This document shows positions 17,914-26,974 of a stretch of 64,000 bases of DNA, in pieces. Every line of letters starts with the position of its first letter. The stretch's first letter is position 1. The notes below the pieces were generated by a model. That model did not search any database. It worked only from the letters and a program-made list of their open reading frames with translations, and was not told the DNA's origin. Position numbers and translations under genes: made by a program. The DNA comes from Mycobacterium fragae. Lineage in GTDB: Bacteria; Actinomycetota; Actinomycetes; Mycobacteriales; Mycobacteriaceae. The stretch is taken from contig NZ_LQOW01000026.1 of the NCBI RefSeq assembly GCF_002102185.1, positions 186,001-250,000 of the forward strand. The letters are read 5' to 3'.

Positions 17914-18543
17914 ATGACAGTGGTGACGGCAGCTGTCACTCCCAAGGGTGAACGTCGACGGTTCGCGCTGGTCAGCGCCGCCGCGGAGCTGCTGTGCGAA
18001 GGCGGATTCGAGGCCGTCCGGCACCGGGCGGTGGCCCGCCGCGCCGGTCTGCCGCTGGCGTCGACCACCTATTACTTCTCGTCGCTCGACGACCTCATCG
18101 CCAGCGCGGTCGCCCATGTCGGGATGCTCGAGGTGGCGCAGCTGCGGGCCAAGGTCGCCAGCCTGTCCCGTCGCCGCCGCGGCCCCGAGACAACCGCCGA
18201 CGTGCTGGTCGACCTGCTCATCGGTGACGAATCGGGCCCACGGCTCACCGAACAACTGATCTCGCGCTACGAGCGCTACATCGCATGTGCCCGGCTGTCC
18301 GCGCTACGCGATATCCAACGGCGCAACCTGCGCCAGCGCGTCGAAGCCATTGCCGACGCGGTCGAGCGGTCCGGACGCTCGGTGCGCCTCGAGCTGATTT
18401 CGGCGTTGATTTGCGCGGTCGACGGCGCGGTCGTGTCCGCCTTGGTCGACGACCGACTGGATCCGCGGGTTGCTGCTCGTGCCACAGTGATCGACATCAT
18501 CGACGTGTTGGCGCCCTTCGACCGTCGACCCGTACAGATTTGA
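17914..18543 (+). CDS. TetR family transcriptional regulator (Rv0775-like)
   Basis: A 209-residue TetR protein with the HTH at about residues 10-58 (RHRAVARRAGLPLASTTYYF). It is divergent from the Tat esterase as in M. tuberculosis. The ATG at 17914 opens MTVVTAAVTPKGERRR. Its stop overlaps a TTG that probably begins the amino-acid permease, suggesting that regulator and transporter form a unit and that the transported compound could be the ligand. Confidence 0.85.
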   Translation: MTVVTAAVTPKGERRRFALVSAAAELLCEGGFEAVRHRAVARRAGLPLASTTYYFSSLDDLIASAVAHVGMLEVAQLRAKVASLSRRRRGPETTADVLVDLLIGDESGPRLTEQLISRYERYIACARLSALRDIQRRNLRQRVEAIADAVERSGRSVRLELISALICAVDGAVVSALVDDRLDPRVAARATVIDIIDVLAPFDRRPVQI

Positions 18544-19973
18544 CCGAGACGGTCGAGCGGCAGCCACGACTGCGCCGGGTGATGGGACCCGGAATGCTGC
18601 TGCTGTTCATCGTCGGTGACATCCTGGGCACCGGCGTGTACGCGCTGATCGGTGACGTGGCGGCCGAAGTCGGTGGCGCAGCATGGGTTCCGTTTCTGCT
18701 GGCCTTCCTGATCGCGGCGATGACCGCGCTCAGCTACCTGGAACTGGTCACCAAATACCCGCAGGCGGCAGGGGCGGCGCTGTACGCGCAGAAGGCCTTC
18801 GACAACCAGTTCTTCACCTTCGCGGTGGCCTTCGTGGTGATGAGCGCCGCAATCACCTCGGCGTCGACCGCGGCGCGGTTTTTCGCGGCCAACTTCTTTA
18901 CCGCATTCCATTTCGATTGGGGCACAACAGGCATCGTCGTCATTGCCATGCTGTTCGTTGCGCTGTTGGCCGCGGTGAATCTGCGCGGCGTGGGCGAGAG
19001 CGTAAAACTCAACGTCGGACTCACCTGCATCGAGGTCAGCGGGCTGCTTCTGGTGATTTTCGTCGGCCTGTGGGCTGTCGCGGGCAGCGAACACGTCGAC
19101 TATTCCCGCATGGTCGCCTTCGATACCGGCGACAAGAATCTGTTTTTGGCCCTCACCACCGCGACGTCGTTGGCCTTCTTTGCGATGACCGGTTTCGAGG
19201 ACTCGGTCAACATGGCCGAAGAAACCAAGAACCCGGTCAAAACCTTTCCGAAGGTTCTGCTGTCGGGGCTGAGCATCACCGGCGTTGTCTACATGATCGT
19301 GGCAATCGTGGCCGTCGCACTCGTGCCGGTCCCGGCCCTGAAGGCCAGCGAGACCCCGCTCGTCGAGGTGGTTCAGATCGGGGCGCCCGGCTTGCCGATC
19401 AAAGACATACTGCCGTTCATCTCGATGGTGGCGGTCTCCAACACCGCCTTGATCAGCATGCTGATGTCGAGCCGCTTGATCTATGGGATGGCGCGCCAGC
19501 GGGTGCTGCCACCGATTCTCGGCACGGTCAGCCCGGCCCGTAGGGCGCCGTGGGTCGCGATCCTGTTCACCACGACAATCGCGCTGGGCCAGATCCTCTA
19601 TGTCACCGCGTTCGCCAACACCGACGCCATCGAGGTGCTCGGCGGTACGACGTCGCTGCTGTTGCTGGCGGTGTTCGCGACGGTCAACGTCGCGGTGCTG
19701 GTGCTGCGCCGCGACGTGCGAGCCCCCCGTAAAAAACTCAGCCACTTCAGGACCCCGACCGCGTTGCCGGTCATCGGCTGTTTGGCTTCTCTGTATCTGG
19801 TGACGCCGCTGTCCGGCCGCCCCGGCCAGCAATACCTGTTGGCCGGCATCTTGATCGCGACCGGCGTGGTGCTCTCGGGAGTGACTCTGCTGGTCACCCG
19901 TCGGCGCGCTAACCGTCGAGCTGTCGACGGATCGCGGTCAGCATCCGCTGCGCCTCCTCGAGAAGCGCAGTGA
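18540..19973 (+). CDS. APC-family amino acid permease
   Basis: A 477-residue membrane transporter with about 12 hydrophobic helices. The first helix has the APC signature GDILGTGVYALIG, and FFAMTGFEDSVNMAEETKNP in the middle matches the conserved APC loop. The TTG at 18540 overlaps the TetR stop; an in-frame ATG at about 18582 is an alternative. M. tuberculosis has no gene here between Rv0775 and Rv0776c, so this is an accessory insertion. The 3' end overlaps the convergent DUF429 gene by 65 bp. Amino acid or polyamine uptake is likely; the substrate is unknown. Confidence 0.85.
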   Translation: MTETVERQPRLRRVMGPGMLLLFIVGDILGTGVYALIGDVAAEVGGAAWVPFLLAFLIAAMTALSYLELVTKYPQAAGAALYAQKAFDNQFFTFAVAFVVMSAAITSASTAARFFAANFFTAFHFDWGTTGIVVIAMLFVALLAAVNLRGVGESVKLNVGLTCIEVSGLLLVIFVGLWAVAGSEHVDYSRMVAFDTGDKNLFLALTTATSLAFFAMTGFEDSVNMAEETKNPVKTFPKVLLSGLSITGVVYMIVAIVAVALVPVPALKASETPLVEVVQIGAPGLPIKDILPFISMVAVSNTALISMLMSSRLIYGMARQRVLPPILGTVSPARRAPWVAILFTTTIALGQILYVTAFANTDAIEVLGGTTSLLLLAVFATVNVAVLVLRRDVRAPRKKLSHFRTPTALPVIGCLASLYLVTPLSGRPGQQYLLAGILIATGVVLSGVTLLVTRRRANRRAVDGSRSASAAPPREAQ

Positions 19974-20766
19974 CCTGCGCGAGACGCTGGCGCAGTTCCT
20001 CGTTGTCCGGCGCTGCGGGCGCACGCCGACGTGGTGCAGGCGCCAGATCCGGTGGCAGCGTCGGCGTGATGATGTAGCCGGTCGCGAAGTCGCCGTAGAC
20101 GGTGACGTCTTCGGGCCGGTGATACCAATACAGCGCGACGTACGCGCAAATCACGGCGTCGACGGGATCTTCGTCTCTGTCCAGCTGCCCGGGTCGCGTC
20201 GCGGCGGCAACCCGTTTGCGCAACTCCACCCAGGACACATTGTGATTCACCCGCAGCCGCGGCGTCGCCTTGTCGAGCCCCTCGATCAGGGTCATCAACT
20301 GCAGCAGGTCACGCTGCCGATCCTCGAACGCGCCCCGCTTGTACTTCAGGGTCTTCGGTAACCCGAACAACGCGATCGTCGCGGGGTGAGGATAGACCTC
20401 GATCGCCCGTCGCATCGACCTCGATGCGGGATCGACGTCGAGACCGAGCGCCGTCGCGATCTGGGCGCCGCGGGGACTGCTGAATTCCGGCTTTTCGGTG
20501 TATGCGGGACGAGCTCCCGCCTCGAACCGCTGGAAGTCGTGGTTGAGCGCGGTCTCGCAAGGCCGGTATCCGGTTGGGTTCTTCACGATCAGCGGCGCAT
20601 CGATCGCCACCAAACAGTCGTCGCTGACATACCGCGCCACCGCATCTTCGATGCTGATGTCGTCTTGCGCGGTCCCGATGTGAAGGAGCCGGCCGCCGGA
20701 ATCGACAGCTGCCACGCCGGTGTGGTGTTTCTCGCCCCAGGCGAGATCGAGCCCAACGAAGTGCAT
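19909..20766 (-). CDS. DUF429 predicted RNase H-fold nuclease (Rv0776c-like)
   Basis: A 285-residue DUF429 protein. The N-terminus FVGLDLAWGEKH has the Asp of an RNase H-like active site, with a second acidic motif VAIDAPL at about residue 53 and DPVDAVICAYVA near 205. The C-terminal about 35 residues form a short coiled coil (NEELRQRLAQVTALLEEAQR). Its C-terminal coding sequence overlaps the permease by 65 bp. The start region lies 41 bp from the divergent purB start. Nuclease activity is predicted only by family. Confidence 0.82.
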   Translation of the reverse strand: MHFVGLDLAWGEKHHTGVAAVDSGGRLLHIGTAQDDISIEDAVARYVSDDCLVAIDAPLIVKNPTGYRPCETALNHDFQRFEAGARPAYTEKPEFSSPRGAQIATALGLDVDPASRSMRRAIEVYPHPATIALFGLPKTLKYKRGAFEDRQRDLLQLMTLIEGLDKATPRLRVNHNVSWVELRKRVAAATRPGQLDRDEDPVDAVICAYVALYWYHRPEDVTVYGDFATGYIITPTLPPDLAPAPRRRAPAAPDNEELRQRLAQVTALLEEAQRMLTAIRRQLDG

Positions 20767-20807
20767 GCGCCTACTGTGCCTGATCCGTCGCCGTAAGCTG
20801 TGTGTTC

Positions 20808-22226
20808 GTGACGATCCCCAATGTTCTGGCCGGCCGCTACGCCAGCGACGAAATGGTCGCGATCTGGTCGCCGGAAGCCAAAGTGGTCGCCGAGCGGCGG
20901 TTATGGCTGGCGGTGCTGCGGGCGCAGGCGGAACTGGGCGTGGACGTGCCCGCGGTGGCGATCGCTGACTACGAACGGGTGCTCGACGACGTCGACCTGG
21001 CCTCGATCAGCGCCCGCGAGCGGGTGCTGCGCCATGACGTCAAGGCCCGCATTGAGGAATTCAACGCGCTGGCCGGCCACGAGCAGGTGCACAAGGGCAT
21101 GACCAGCCGCGATCTCACCGAGAACGTGGAGCAGCTGCAGATCCGCCGGTCGCTGGAACTGGTGTTCTCCCACGGCGTCGCGGTGGTGGCCCGGCTGGCC
21201 GAGCGAGCCGTGAACTACCGCGATCTGGTGATGGCCGGGCGCAGTCACAATGTCGCCGCGCAGCCCACCACGTTGGGCAAGCGCTTCGCCAGCGCGGCGC
21301 AGGAGACCCTGCTCGCGTTGACCCGGCTACGAGAGTTGATCGACCAGTATCCGCTGCGCGGCATCAAAGGACCGATGGGCACCGCACAGGACATGCTCGA
21401 CCTGCTCGGCGGTGATGCCGCGAAGTTTGCCGAACTCGAGCGGCGCGTCGCGGACTTCCTGGGATTCACAACGGTTTTGAGCAGCGTCGGGCAGGTATAT
21501 CCGCGTTCCCTGGACCACGATGTGGTCTCCGCGTTGGTGCAGCTGGGCGCCGGGCCGTCATCGCTGGCGCACAGCATCCGGCTGATGGCCGGGCACGACC
21601 TGGTCACCGAGGGTTTCGCGCCGGGCCAGGTGGGCTCGTCGGCGATGCCACACAAGATGAATACTCGCAGTTGCGAGCGGATCAACGGGCTGCAGGTGGT
21701 CCTGCGCGGCTACGCGTCGATGGTCGCCGAACTGGCCGGGGCGCAGTGGAATGAGGGCGACGTGTCGTGCTCGGTGGTGCGCCGGGTGGCGTTGCCGGAC
21801 AGCTTCTTCGCCGTCGACGGGCAGATCGAGACGATGCTGACGGTGCTCGACGAGTTCGGCGCCTACCCCGCGGTCATCCAGCGCGAGCTGGAGCGCTACC
21901 TGCCATTTCTGGCCACCACCAAAGTGTTGATCGCCGCGGTGCGTGCCGGTTTGGGCCGAGAGGCCGCGCACGAGGTGATCCGTGAGCACGCCGTGGCGGC
22001 CGCGCTGGCGATGCGGGAACACGGCACCGAGCCCGACCTTTTGGACCGGCTTGCGGCCGACCCCCGGCTGCCGCTGGACCGGGCCGCACTCGACGCCGCA
22101 CTGGCCGACAAGCAGGCATTCGTCGGAGCCGCCGGCGACCAGATCGACGCGGTGGCCGCCGCGGTGGACGCACTGGTCGCCCGCTATCCGGATGCCGCCA
22201 AGTACACGCCGGGGGAGATCCTGTGA
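20808..22226 (+). CDS. purB: Adenylosuccinate lyase
   Basis: Cleaves SAICAR to AICAR and adenylosuccinate to AMP, releasing fumarate. The 472-residue length is identical to the M. tuberculosis enzyme. It has the helical fumarase/aspartase fold with [26 protein letters not shown], and the mobile-loop signature [10 protein letters not shown]. The GTG at 20808 begins [13 protein letters not shown] as in relatives; a GTG two codons earlier is possible. Its stop overlaps the start of the next P450 (GTGA), so purB and cyp126 are coupled. Confidence 0.97.
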   Translation: MTIPNVLAGRYASDEMVAIWSPEAKVVAERRLWLAVLRAQAELGVDVPAVAIADYERVLDDVDLASISARERVLRHDVKARIEEFNALAGHEQVHKGMTSRDLTENVEQLQIRRSLELVFSHGVAVVARLAERAVNYRDLVMAGRSHNVAAQPTTLGKRFASAAQETLLALTRLRELIDQYPLRGIKGPMGTAQDMLDLLGGDAAKFAELERRVADFLGFTTVLSSVGQVYPRSLDHDVVSALVQLGAGPSSLAHSIRLMAGHDLVTEGFAPGQVGSSAMPHKMNTRSCERINGLQVVLRGYASMVAELAGAQWNEGDVSCSVVRRVALPDSFFAVDGQIETMLTVLDEFGAYPAVIQRELERYLPFLATTKVLIAAVRAGLGREAAHEVIREHAVAAALAMREHGTEPDLLDRLAADPRLPLDRAALDAALADKQAFVGAAGDQIDAVAAAVDALVARYPDAAKYTPGEIL

Positions 22227-23470
22227 CTCTGGCCGGCGCGCTTTCAAGCATCGACTTCACCGATCTGGACAACTTCGCCAACGGTTTTCCGCACGACTTG
22301 TTCGCCCTGCATCGGCGTGAGGCGCCGGTGTACTGGCACAAACCGACCGACAACACCCCCGACGGAGAGGGCTTCTGGTCCGTCGCCACCTACCCGGAAA
22401 CCATTGAGGTGCTGCGTGATCCGGTGACGTACTCGTCGGTCACCGGGGGGAAGCGACCGTTCGGCGGAACGCTGCTGCAGGACCTGGCCATCGCGGGCCA
22501 GGTGCTCAACATGATGGACGACCCGCGGCACTCGAAGATCCGGCGACTCGTCAGCTCGGGGCTGACACCGCGGATGATTCGGCGAGTCGAAGACGACCTG
22601 CGGGCCCGGGCGCGACGGCTGCTGGGCGCCGTGGTGCCGGGCGATCCGTTCGACTTCCTGGTTGACATCGCCGCCGAACTGCCGATGCAGATGATCTGCA
22701 TCTTGCTGGGAGTGCCTGAATCCGAACGACATTGGCTGTTCGAGGCCATCGAGCCGCAGTTCGACTTCGGCGGTTCGCGCAAGGCGTCGCTTTCGCAGCT
22801 GTCTGTCGAAGAGGCCAGCTCGCGGATGTACACGTACGGCCAGGAGTTGATTGCATCGAAGCGTGCCGAACCGACCGACGACATGTTGTCGGTAGTGGCG
22901 AACGCCATGCTCGACGATGCAGAAGAGCCGGCCCTGTCGGATCTCGAGGTGTACCTGTTTTTCAGCCTGCTGTTCAGCGCCGGGGCCGAGACGACGCGCA
23001 ACGCGGTCGGTGGCGGGCTGCTGGCCCTGGCCGAGCACCCGGAGCAATTGCGTGCGCTGCGTGACGATCTCGACATGCTGCCGACCGCAGTCGAGGAGAT
23101 GGTTCGGTGGACCTCGCCCTCGCCGTCCAAGCGGCGCACGGCCACCCGCGACGTCACGCTGGGCGGACAGGCGATCCAAGCGGGACAGAAGGTCCAGATC
23201 TGGGAGGGCTCGGCCAACCGAGATGCCAGCGTGTTCGACCGTGCCGACGAGTTCGACATCCGCCGTAAACCCAACCCGCATCTGGGCTTTGGCCAGGGCG
23301 TGCACTACTGCCTGGGCGCCAACCTGGCTCGGCTGGAGCTACGGGTCCTATTCGAGGAACTGCTCTCGCGCTTCGGTTCCGTGCGCGTCGTGCAGCCCGT
23401 CGAATGGACTCGCAGCAACCGGCACACCGGCATCCGGCATCTGGTCGTCGAGTTGCTCGGCGATTCGTGA
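22223..23470 (+). CDS. cyp126: Cytochrome P450, CYP126-like
   Basis: A 415-residue P450. The haem motif [15 protein letters not shown] is intact, and the I-helix has SAGAETTRN in place of the more common AGxDT. It corresponds to CYP126 (Rv0778), also directly after purB. It starts at GTG 22223 within the purB stop and ends at a TGA that overlaps the TDT transporter start, so the three are translationally coupled. The physiological substrate is not established. Confidence 0.93.
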   Translation: MTLAGALSSIDFTDLDNFANGFPHDLFALHRREAPVYWHKPTDNTPDGEGFWSVATYPETIEVLRDPVTYSSVTGGKRPFGGTLLQDLAIAGQVLNMMDDPRHSKIRRLVSSGLTPRMIRRVEDDLRARARRLLGAVVPGDPFDFLVDIAAELPMQMICILLGVPESERHWLFEAIEPQFDFGGSRKASLSQLSVEEASSRMYTYGQELIASKRAEPTDDMLSVVANAMLDDAEEPALSDLEVYLFFSLLFSAGAETTRNAVGGGLLALAEHPEQLRALRDDLDMLPTAVEEMVRWTSPSPSKRRTATRDVTLGGQAIQAGQKVQIWEGSANRDASVFDRADEFDIRRKPNPHLGFGQGVHYCLGANLARLELRVLFEELLSRFGSVRVVQPVEWTRSNRHTGIRHLVVELLGDS

Positions 23471-24459
23471 AGATTCGGCTCTCCGATATCGAGCCGACGC
23501 CGGATGTATTCGCCGCGGTGATGGCTACCGGCATCCTGTCGATCGCCGCGCGTAATCACCACTACACCACGCTCAGCGACACGCTGGGCGTCGTGGCCTC
23601 GGTCGGACTCGTGGTCCTCGTTGTGGTTGTCATTGTCGCCGCCGTCGCGAAAAGCCGAATGGTGTTCTGGGACTTCAGAGATCCCGATGTCGGGCTGCGG
23701 TTGTTCACGTTCGTGGCCGCGTGCGCGGTGCTCGACAGCCGGTTGTCGTCCAATGTGGTGGTGCTGTGGATACTCGGCGTTGTTGCGCTGGCTGCTTGGC
23801 TGATCTTGATAGCGCTCACCGCACGCAATATGTGGGCGCACCGCTGGGTGTCGTTGCGAGACCATGCTCACGGCGCGTGGGAGCTGGCCAGTGTGGGCAC
23901 CTCGGGCTTGGCCATCGTGATGGCGGAGGCGTCCTACTACATCGGTCACCGTTGGTGGCTCGTGGTCGCGGTGCCGATCTGGTTGGCGGCGATCGGTACC
24001 TACGCCCTGATGACCTGGCTGATCCTGTGGCGCGCCATCGCCGAGCGGCAGGACCGCGACGGCATCGAGCCCGACAGCTGGATCATGATGGGCGGCCTGG
24101 CGATTGCGACGCTGGCCGGCGATCATCTCGAACCGCAGCTCTCCGGATGGCTGGCCGCGGCGGTGCAGGCAGTAACCGTGGTGACCTGGGTGGCGGCCAC
24201 GCTGTGGATACCGCCGCTGATCTACTTCGGGCTCCACCGCATCAGCCGCCGGCCTGAGGTGCTGCAGTTCGCCGGGGTCTGGTGGTCGCTGGTGTTCCCG
24301 CTGGGCATGTATTCCGCGGCCACCCACGCCATGGCCGACGAACTCGGTGTGCGGGCGATGCAGACGGTGTCGTTGGTTTTCTTCTGGAACGCCTTCGCGG
24401 TGTGGCTGATTGTGGTGGTCGCCGGTCTTCTGCGATTTCGGCGCGCTTTCTTGCGCTGA
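23467..24459 (+). CDS. TDT/SLAC1-family transporter (TehA-like)
   Basis: A 330-residue membrane protein with about ten hydrophobic helices. It opens [17 protein letters not shown], typical of the tellurite-resistance/dicarboxylate transporter family, and contains [18 protein letters not shown] near its end. Family members move anions such as C4-dicarboxylates, sulphite or nitrate. The GTG at 23467 overlaps the cyp126 stop. Its last codons and TGA lie inside the left palindromic repeat, giving a C-terminus of [10 protein letters not shown]. tuberculosis has no such gene between cyp126 and Rv0779c. Confidence 0.85.
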   Translation: MKIRLSDIEPTPDVFAAVMATGILSIAARNHHYTTLSDTLGVVASVGLVVLVVVVIVAAVAKSRMVFWDFRDPDVGLRLFTFVAACAVLDSRLSSNVVVLWILGVVALAAWLILIALTARNMWAHRWVSLRDHAHGAWELASVGTSGLAIVMAEASYYIGHRWWLVVAVPIWLAAIGTYALMTWLILWRAIAERQDRDGIEPDSWIMMGGLAIATLAGDHLEPQLSGWLAAAVQAVTVVTWVAATLWIPPLIYFGLHRISRRPEVLQFAGVWWSLVFPLGMYSAATHAMADELGVRAMQTVSLVFFWNAFAVWLIVVVAGLLRFRRAFLR

Positions 24460-24485
24460 GCGACCATTATCGCGCCGAAATCGCA
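24431..24485. repeat. Left palindromic repeat flanking the DUF559 gene
   Basis: A 55-bp unit with perfect 15-bp inverted arms, TGCGATTTCGGCGCG (24431-24445) and CGCGCCGAAATCGCA (24471-24485), around a 25-bp centre. It straddles the convergent ends of the TDT and DUF559 genes and could act as a two-way terminator. Its reverse complement matches 25360-25414 at 45 of 55 positions, and 31 of 33 over the first core (positions 2-34). Confidence 0.85.
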
Positions 24486-25324
24486 GAACGGATCTGGGCG
24501 AGGACTCGCTGCGGATACTCGACGAGGTCCAGCCAGGTGAAACGCAGTACGTGCCAGCCAAGCAGGGAGATAGCGTTCTGTCGCTCTCGGTCCTGCTGAA
24601 AATCTTCCCTGTCGCTATGGAAGGCCCAGCTGTCGACTTCAATGGCGACCTTGGCTTCCGGGAATGCGACATCGACGCGGTATCGGCCGACCGGATAATT
24701 GGCGACCCATCCCGTAATGCCCGCATCGCGCAGTAACTTCACGAGCAGCCGCTCGGCGTGCGAGCGCGCCCCGTCGCTGGCTGCTTGCAGCATCCGCCGA
24801 GCGGCCGGCGAGCCGTAGCGTCCTTTGTTGCGTAGGTGTGCACGCCATAGCTCAGGCAACTCCGCGCAGCGTTGCAGCGCTCGGTCCATGACCGCGGGGC
24901 CGCCGCCGCGGCGCGCCGCCGCTTCCACCACCGTCAACGCGAGGCCGGTAACCCGTAACCCTCTGCGTTCCACGATGTCGGCCGGCGCGAGGTCGCGCCG
25001 TCTGACCCGGATGCCCCGACGTGCCCGACCATGCGAATTCCGGGGCATGGTCACCTCGATGATCGTCGGCGTGAACGTGACAAGCTCATGCCACCAAGCG
25101 GCGGTCAGGCCGCTCGCCACGGCTTTTTGACCGTAACTCCACACTGCCGCCCGGATCCGCGTAGCGGTGGTAAACGGTCGGTCGTCGACGAAGTACACAC
25201 CCGGGCCACAGCGACGCCAGTGTCCGGATCGCAACCGTCGGCTGATCGCAGCGTCGCTCAGTCCGCAGCCGGTGGCCTGCGAACGGGTGATCAGGCCGTC
25301 CTGACGGCGCAGAAAATCGTCCAC
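24467..25324 (-). CDS. DUF559 protein with AbiEi-type N-terminus and Vsr-like nuclease domain
   Basis: A 285-residue protein. Residues 1 to about 50 resemble the winged-helix AbiEi antitoxin-type N-terminal domain. Residues about 185-280 are DUF559, related to very-short-patch-repair endonucleases of the PD-(D/E)XK fold. Candidate catalytic residues are E191 (SHAERLL), D218 and E229-x-D231 (AIEVDSWAFH). The start is GTG at 25324. Both ends of the gene lie against inverted copies of a 55-bp palindromic element. No toxin gene of the AbiEii kind is next to it. A nuclease or mobile-cassette role is inferred from domain content and flanks. Confidence 0.8.
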   Translation of the reverse strand: MDDFLRRQDGLITRSQATGCGLSDAAISRRLRSGHWRRCGPGVYFVDDRPFTTATRIRAAVWSYGQKAVASGLTAAWWHELVTFTPTIIEVTMPRNSHGRARRGIRVRRRDLAPADIVERRGLRVTGLALTVVEAAARRGGGPAVMDRALQRCAELPELWRAHLRNKGRYGSPAARRMLQAASDGARSHAERLLVKLLRDAGITGWVANYPVGRYRVDVAFPEAKVAIEVDSWAFHSDREDFQQDRERQNAISLLGWHVLRFTWLDLVEYPQRVLAQIRSAISAR

Positions 25325-25359
25325 ATTAGACGGACGCAGTCGTCACGTCTCGCGTTGCA

Positions 25360-25414
25360 AGCGATTTCGGCGCGATTATCGTCGCTCAGCGCACAGATCC
25401 GCGCCGAAATCCCC
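25360..25414. repeat. Right palindromic repeat flanking the DUF559 gene
   Basis: Inverted counterpart of the 24431-24485 unit. It contains GATTTCGGCGCG (25363-25374) and CGCGCCGAAATC (25400-25411) as 12-bp inverted arms. It lies 36 bp upstream of the DUF559 start and covers the last codons of the membrane protein gene on the same strand. The outermost bases have diverged from the left copy. Confidence 0.85.
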
Positions 25415-26018
25415 GGATGCCCGCCGACCGCACCTCGATCCCGGCCAATCCATGGATGGCCTCGGCATCCTCACGGCGCCATGCACCGACCGGGTCGGCG
25501 CTCACGGCGGTGAGCCGGCGCAGCGGCCGGTTGGCCAACGCCCGCAGCGCCAGCAGCTGTTCGCCGGCCGGTGTGGTGGCGAGGGCGGTGACTGTCCATT
25601 TGCGTCGGAAAAACCGCAGCCGCAGCACCAACCAGGGCACCACCAGCGCGAGGGCCGGCGGCGCGGCAACCGCCATGGCAAGCACCACCGCCAGCCAGGT
25701 CGCGGTGGTGTCCAGGTTGTGCCCGGCACCGGCGATGTCGAGGGCCGCCTTACTGGCCGCGGTGAGCGGCTTGCTGACAGCATCGCCCACCAGCGGGATG
25801 CGATCAGCGCTATGGCCGGCCGACTCGAGGTTGTGGGCGACGCCGCTCGCACCGTGATCGAGTTGGTGTCCCACCCCGGCGATGGTGGATACCGCGTGGT
25901 GTACGGCCAAACCGACGAGCACCCACACAAACGTCCATATGACGACGGCGACGTCGCTGAACAACTGGGCCAGCAGCCGGCCGGGGGTAGCGGCGTAGGG
26001 GACAATGCGCGATCTCAT
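25386..26018 (-). CDS. Membrane protein of unknown function (Rv0779c-like)
   Basis: A 210-residue protein with two long hydrophobic segments (about residues 20-42 and 112-140) separated by a Gly/His-rich soluble loop containing VGHQLDHGASGVAHNLES and AGHNLDTT. The ATG at 26018 gives a length close to that expected for Rv0779c; upstream in-frame codons are possible. The C-terminal residues GIRGFRRGSVR are encoded by the right palindromic repeat and end at its TGA, so the original C-terminus may have been replaced. It is divergent from purC. Confidence 0.78.
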   Translation of the reverse strand: MRSRIVPYAATPGRLLAQLFSDVAVVIWTFVWVLVGLAVHHAVSTIAGVGHQLDHGASGVAHNLESAGHSADRIPLVGDAVSKPLTAASKAALDIAGAGHNLDTTATWLAVVLAMAVAAPPALALVVPWLVLRLRFFRRKWTVTALATTPAGEQLLALRALANRPLRRLTAVSADPVGAWRREDAEAIHGLAGIEVRSAGIRGFRRGSVR

Positions 26019-26080
26019 AGCCCCGATCCCAGCACAGCAGACCTTCCAGGTCTGCATTGTCGCCCGGCTACGCTGGCCCG

Positions 26081-26974
26081 GTGCGTCCCGCTCTATCCGA
26101 CTATCGGCACCTGGCCAGCGGCAAGGTCCGTGAGCTCTACCGCGTCGACGACAAGCACCTGTTGTTTGTCGCGACCGATCGGATTTCGGCGTTCGACTAT
26201 GTGCTCGACAGCACGATTCCCGACAAAGGCCGCATTCTGACCGCGATGAGCGTGTTCTTCTTCGACTTCGTCGAGGCGCCCAACCACCTGGCCGGCCCGG
26301 CCGACGATCCGCGCATCCCCGACGAGGTCCTCGGTCGCGCGCTGGTGGTGCGAGAGCTCCAGATGCTCCCGGTGGAATGTGTTGCCCGCGGCTACCTGAC
26401 CGGCTCCGGGTTGTTGGACTACCAGAAGACCGGCAAACTCTGTGGTATCCCGTTGCCGCCAGGGCTGGTCGAGGCCAGCAAGTTCTCCACACCGCTGTTC
26501 ACCCCGGCGACGAAAGCCGAACTGGGACAGCATGATGAGAACATCCCGTTCGCCCGGGTGATCGAGATGCTGGGTGCGGTCCGCGCCAATCAGTTGCGAG
26601 ATCGTACGCTGCAGATCTATGTGCAGGCCGCCGATCACGCACTGCGGAGGGGAATCATCATCGCCGACACCAAATTCGAGTTCGGGATCGACGCCCACGA
26701 CAACCTGGTGCTCGCCGACGAAGTCTTCACACCCGACTCCTCGCGGTACTGGCCGGCCGACGAATACCGGGCCGGGGTGGTGCAGACGAGTTTCGACAAG
26801 CAGTTCGTCCGTAACTGGCTGACCAGTCCCGAGTCCGGCTGGGACCGCGCTGGATCGGTGCCTCCGCCGCCGCTGCCGCAGAGCATCATCGACGCCACCC
26901 GCGCCCGCTATATCGAGGCCTACGAACGTATTTCCGGGCGATCGTTCGACGACTGGATCGGGCCACGGGCATGA
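26081..26974 (+). CDS. purC: SAICAR synthetase (phosphoribosylaminoimidazole-succinocarboxamide synthase)
   Basis: Joins aspartate to CAIR with ATP in the purine pathway. The GTG at 26081 opens [20 protein letters not shown] and gives 297 residues, the M. tuberculosis length. Motifs include [27 protein letters not shown]-like DTKFEFGID and [13 protein letters not shown]. There is little leader sequence and no strong ribosome site, so the mRNA may be leaderless. Its stop overlaps ptrB (ATGA), coupling purine synthesis and the oligopeptidase. Confidence 0.97.
   Translation: MRPALSDYRHLASGKVRELYRVDDKHLLFVATDRISAFDYVLDSTIPDKGRILTAMSVFFFDFVEAPNHLAGPADDPRIPDEVLGRALVVRELQMLPVECVARGYLTGSGLLDYQKTGKLCGIPLPPGLVEASKFSTPLFTPATKAELGQHDENIPFARVIEMLGAVRANQLRDRTLQIYVQAADHALRRGIIIADTKFEFGIDAHDNLVLADEVFTPDSSRYWPADEYRAGVVQTSFDKQFVRNWLTSPESGWDRAGSVPPPPLPQSIIDATRARYIEAYERISGRSFDDWIGPRA

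Noticed and set aside
18276-19832. A 518-codon open frame antisense to the APC permease
   Set aside because: Composition rich in His, Arg, Gln and Asp without any fold or motif; it is the reverse-strand shadow of the GC-biased permease gene, which has clear APC motifs.
22244-23305. Long antisense frame across cyp126
   Set aside because: No recognisable domain; the opposite strand encodes an intact P450 with haem motif.
24467-25324. AbiE-type toxin-antitoxin pair
   Set aside because: Only the AbiEi-like N-terminal domain fused to DUF559 is present; no AbiEii nucleotidyltransferase gene adjoins it.
25386-26492. Extended 368-residue version of the Rv0779c-like membrane protein
   Set aside because: The additional 158 residues run antisense through the start of purC and are Arg/Ser/Pro-rich without pattern; the ATG at 26018 gives a family-like length.
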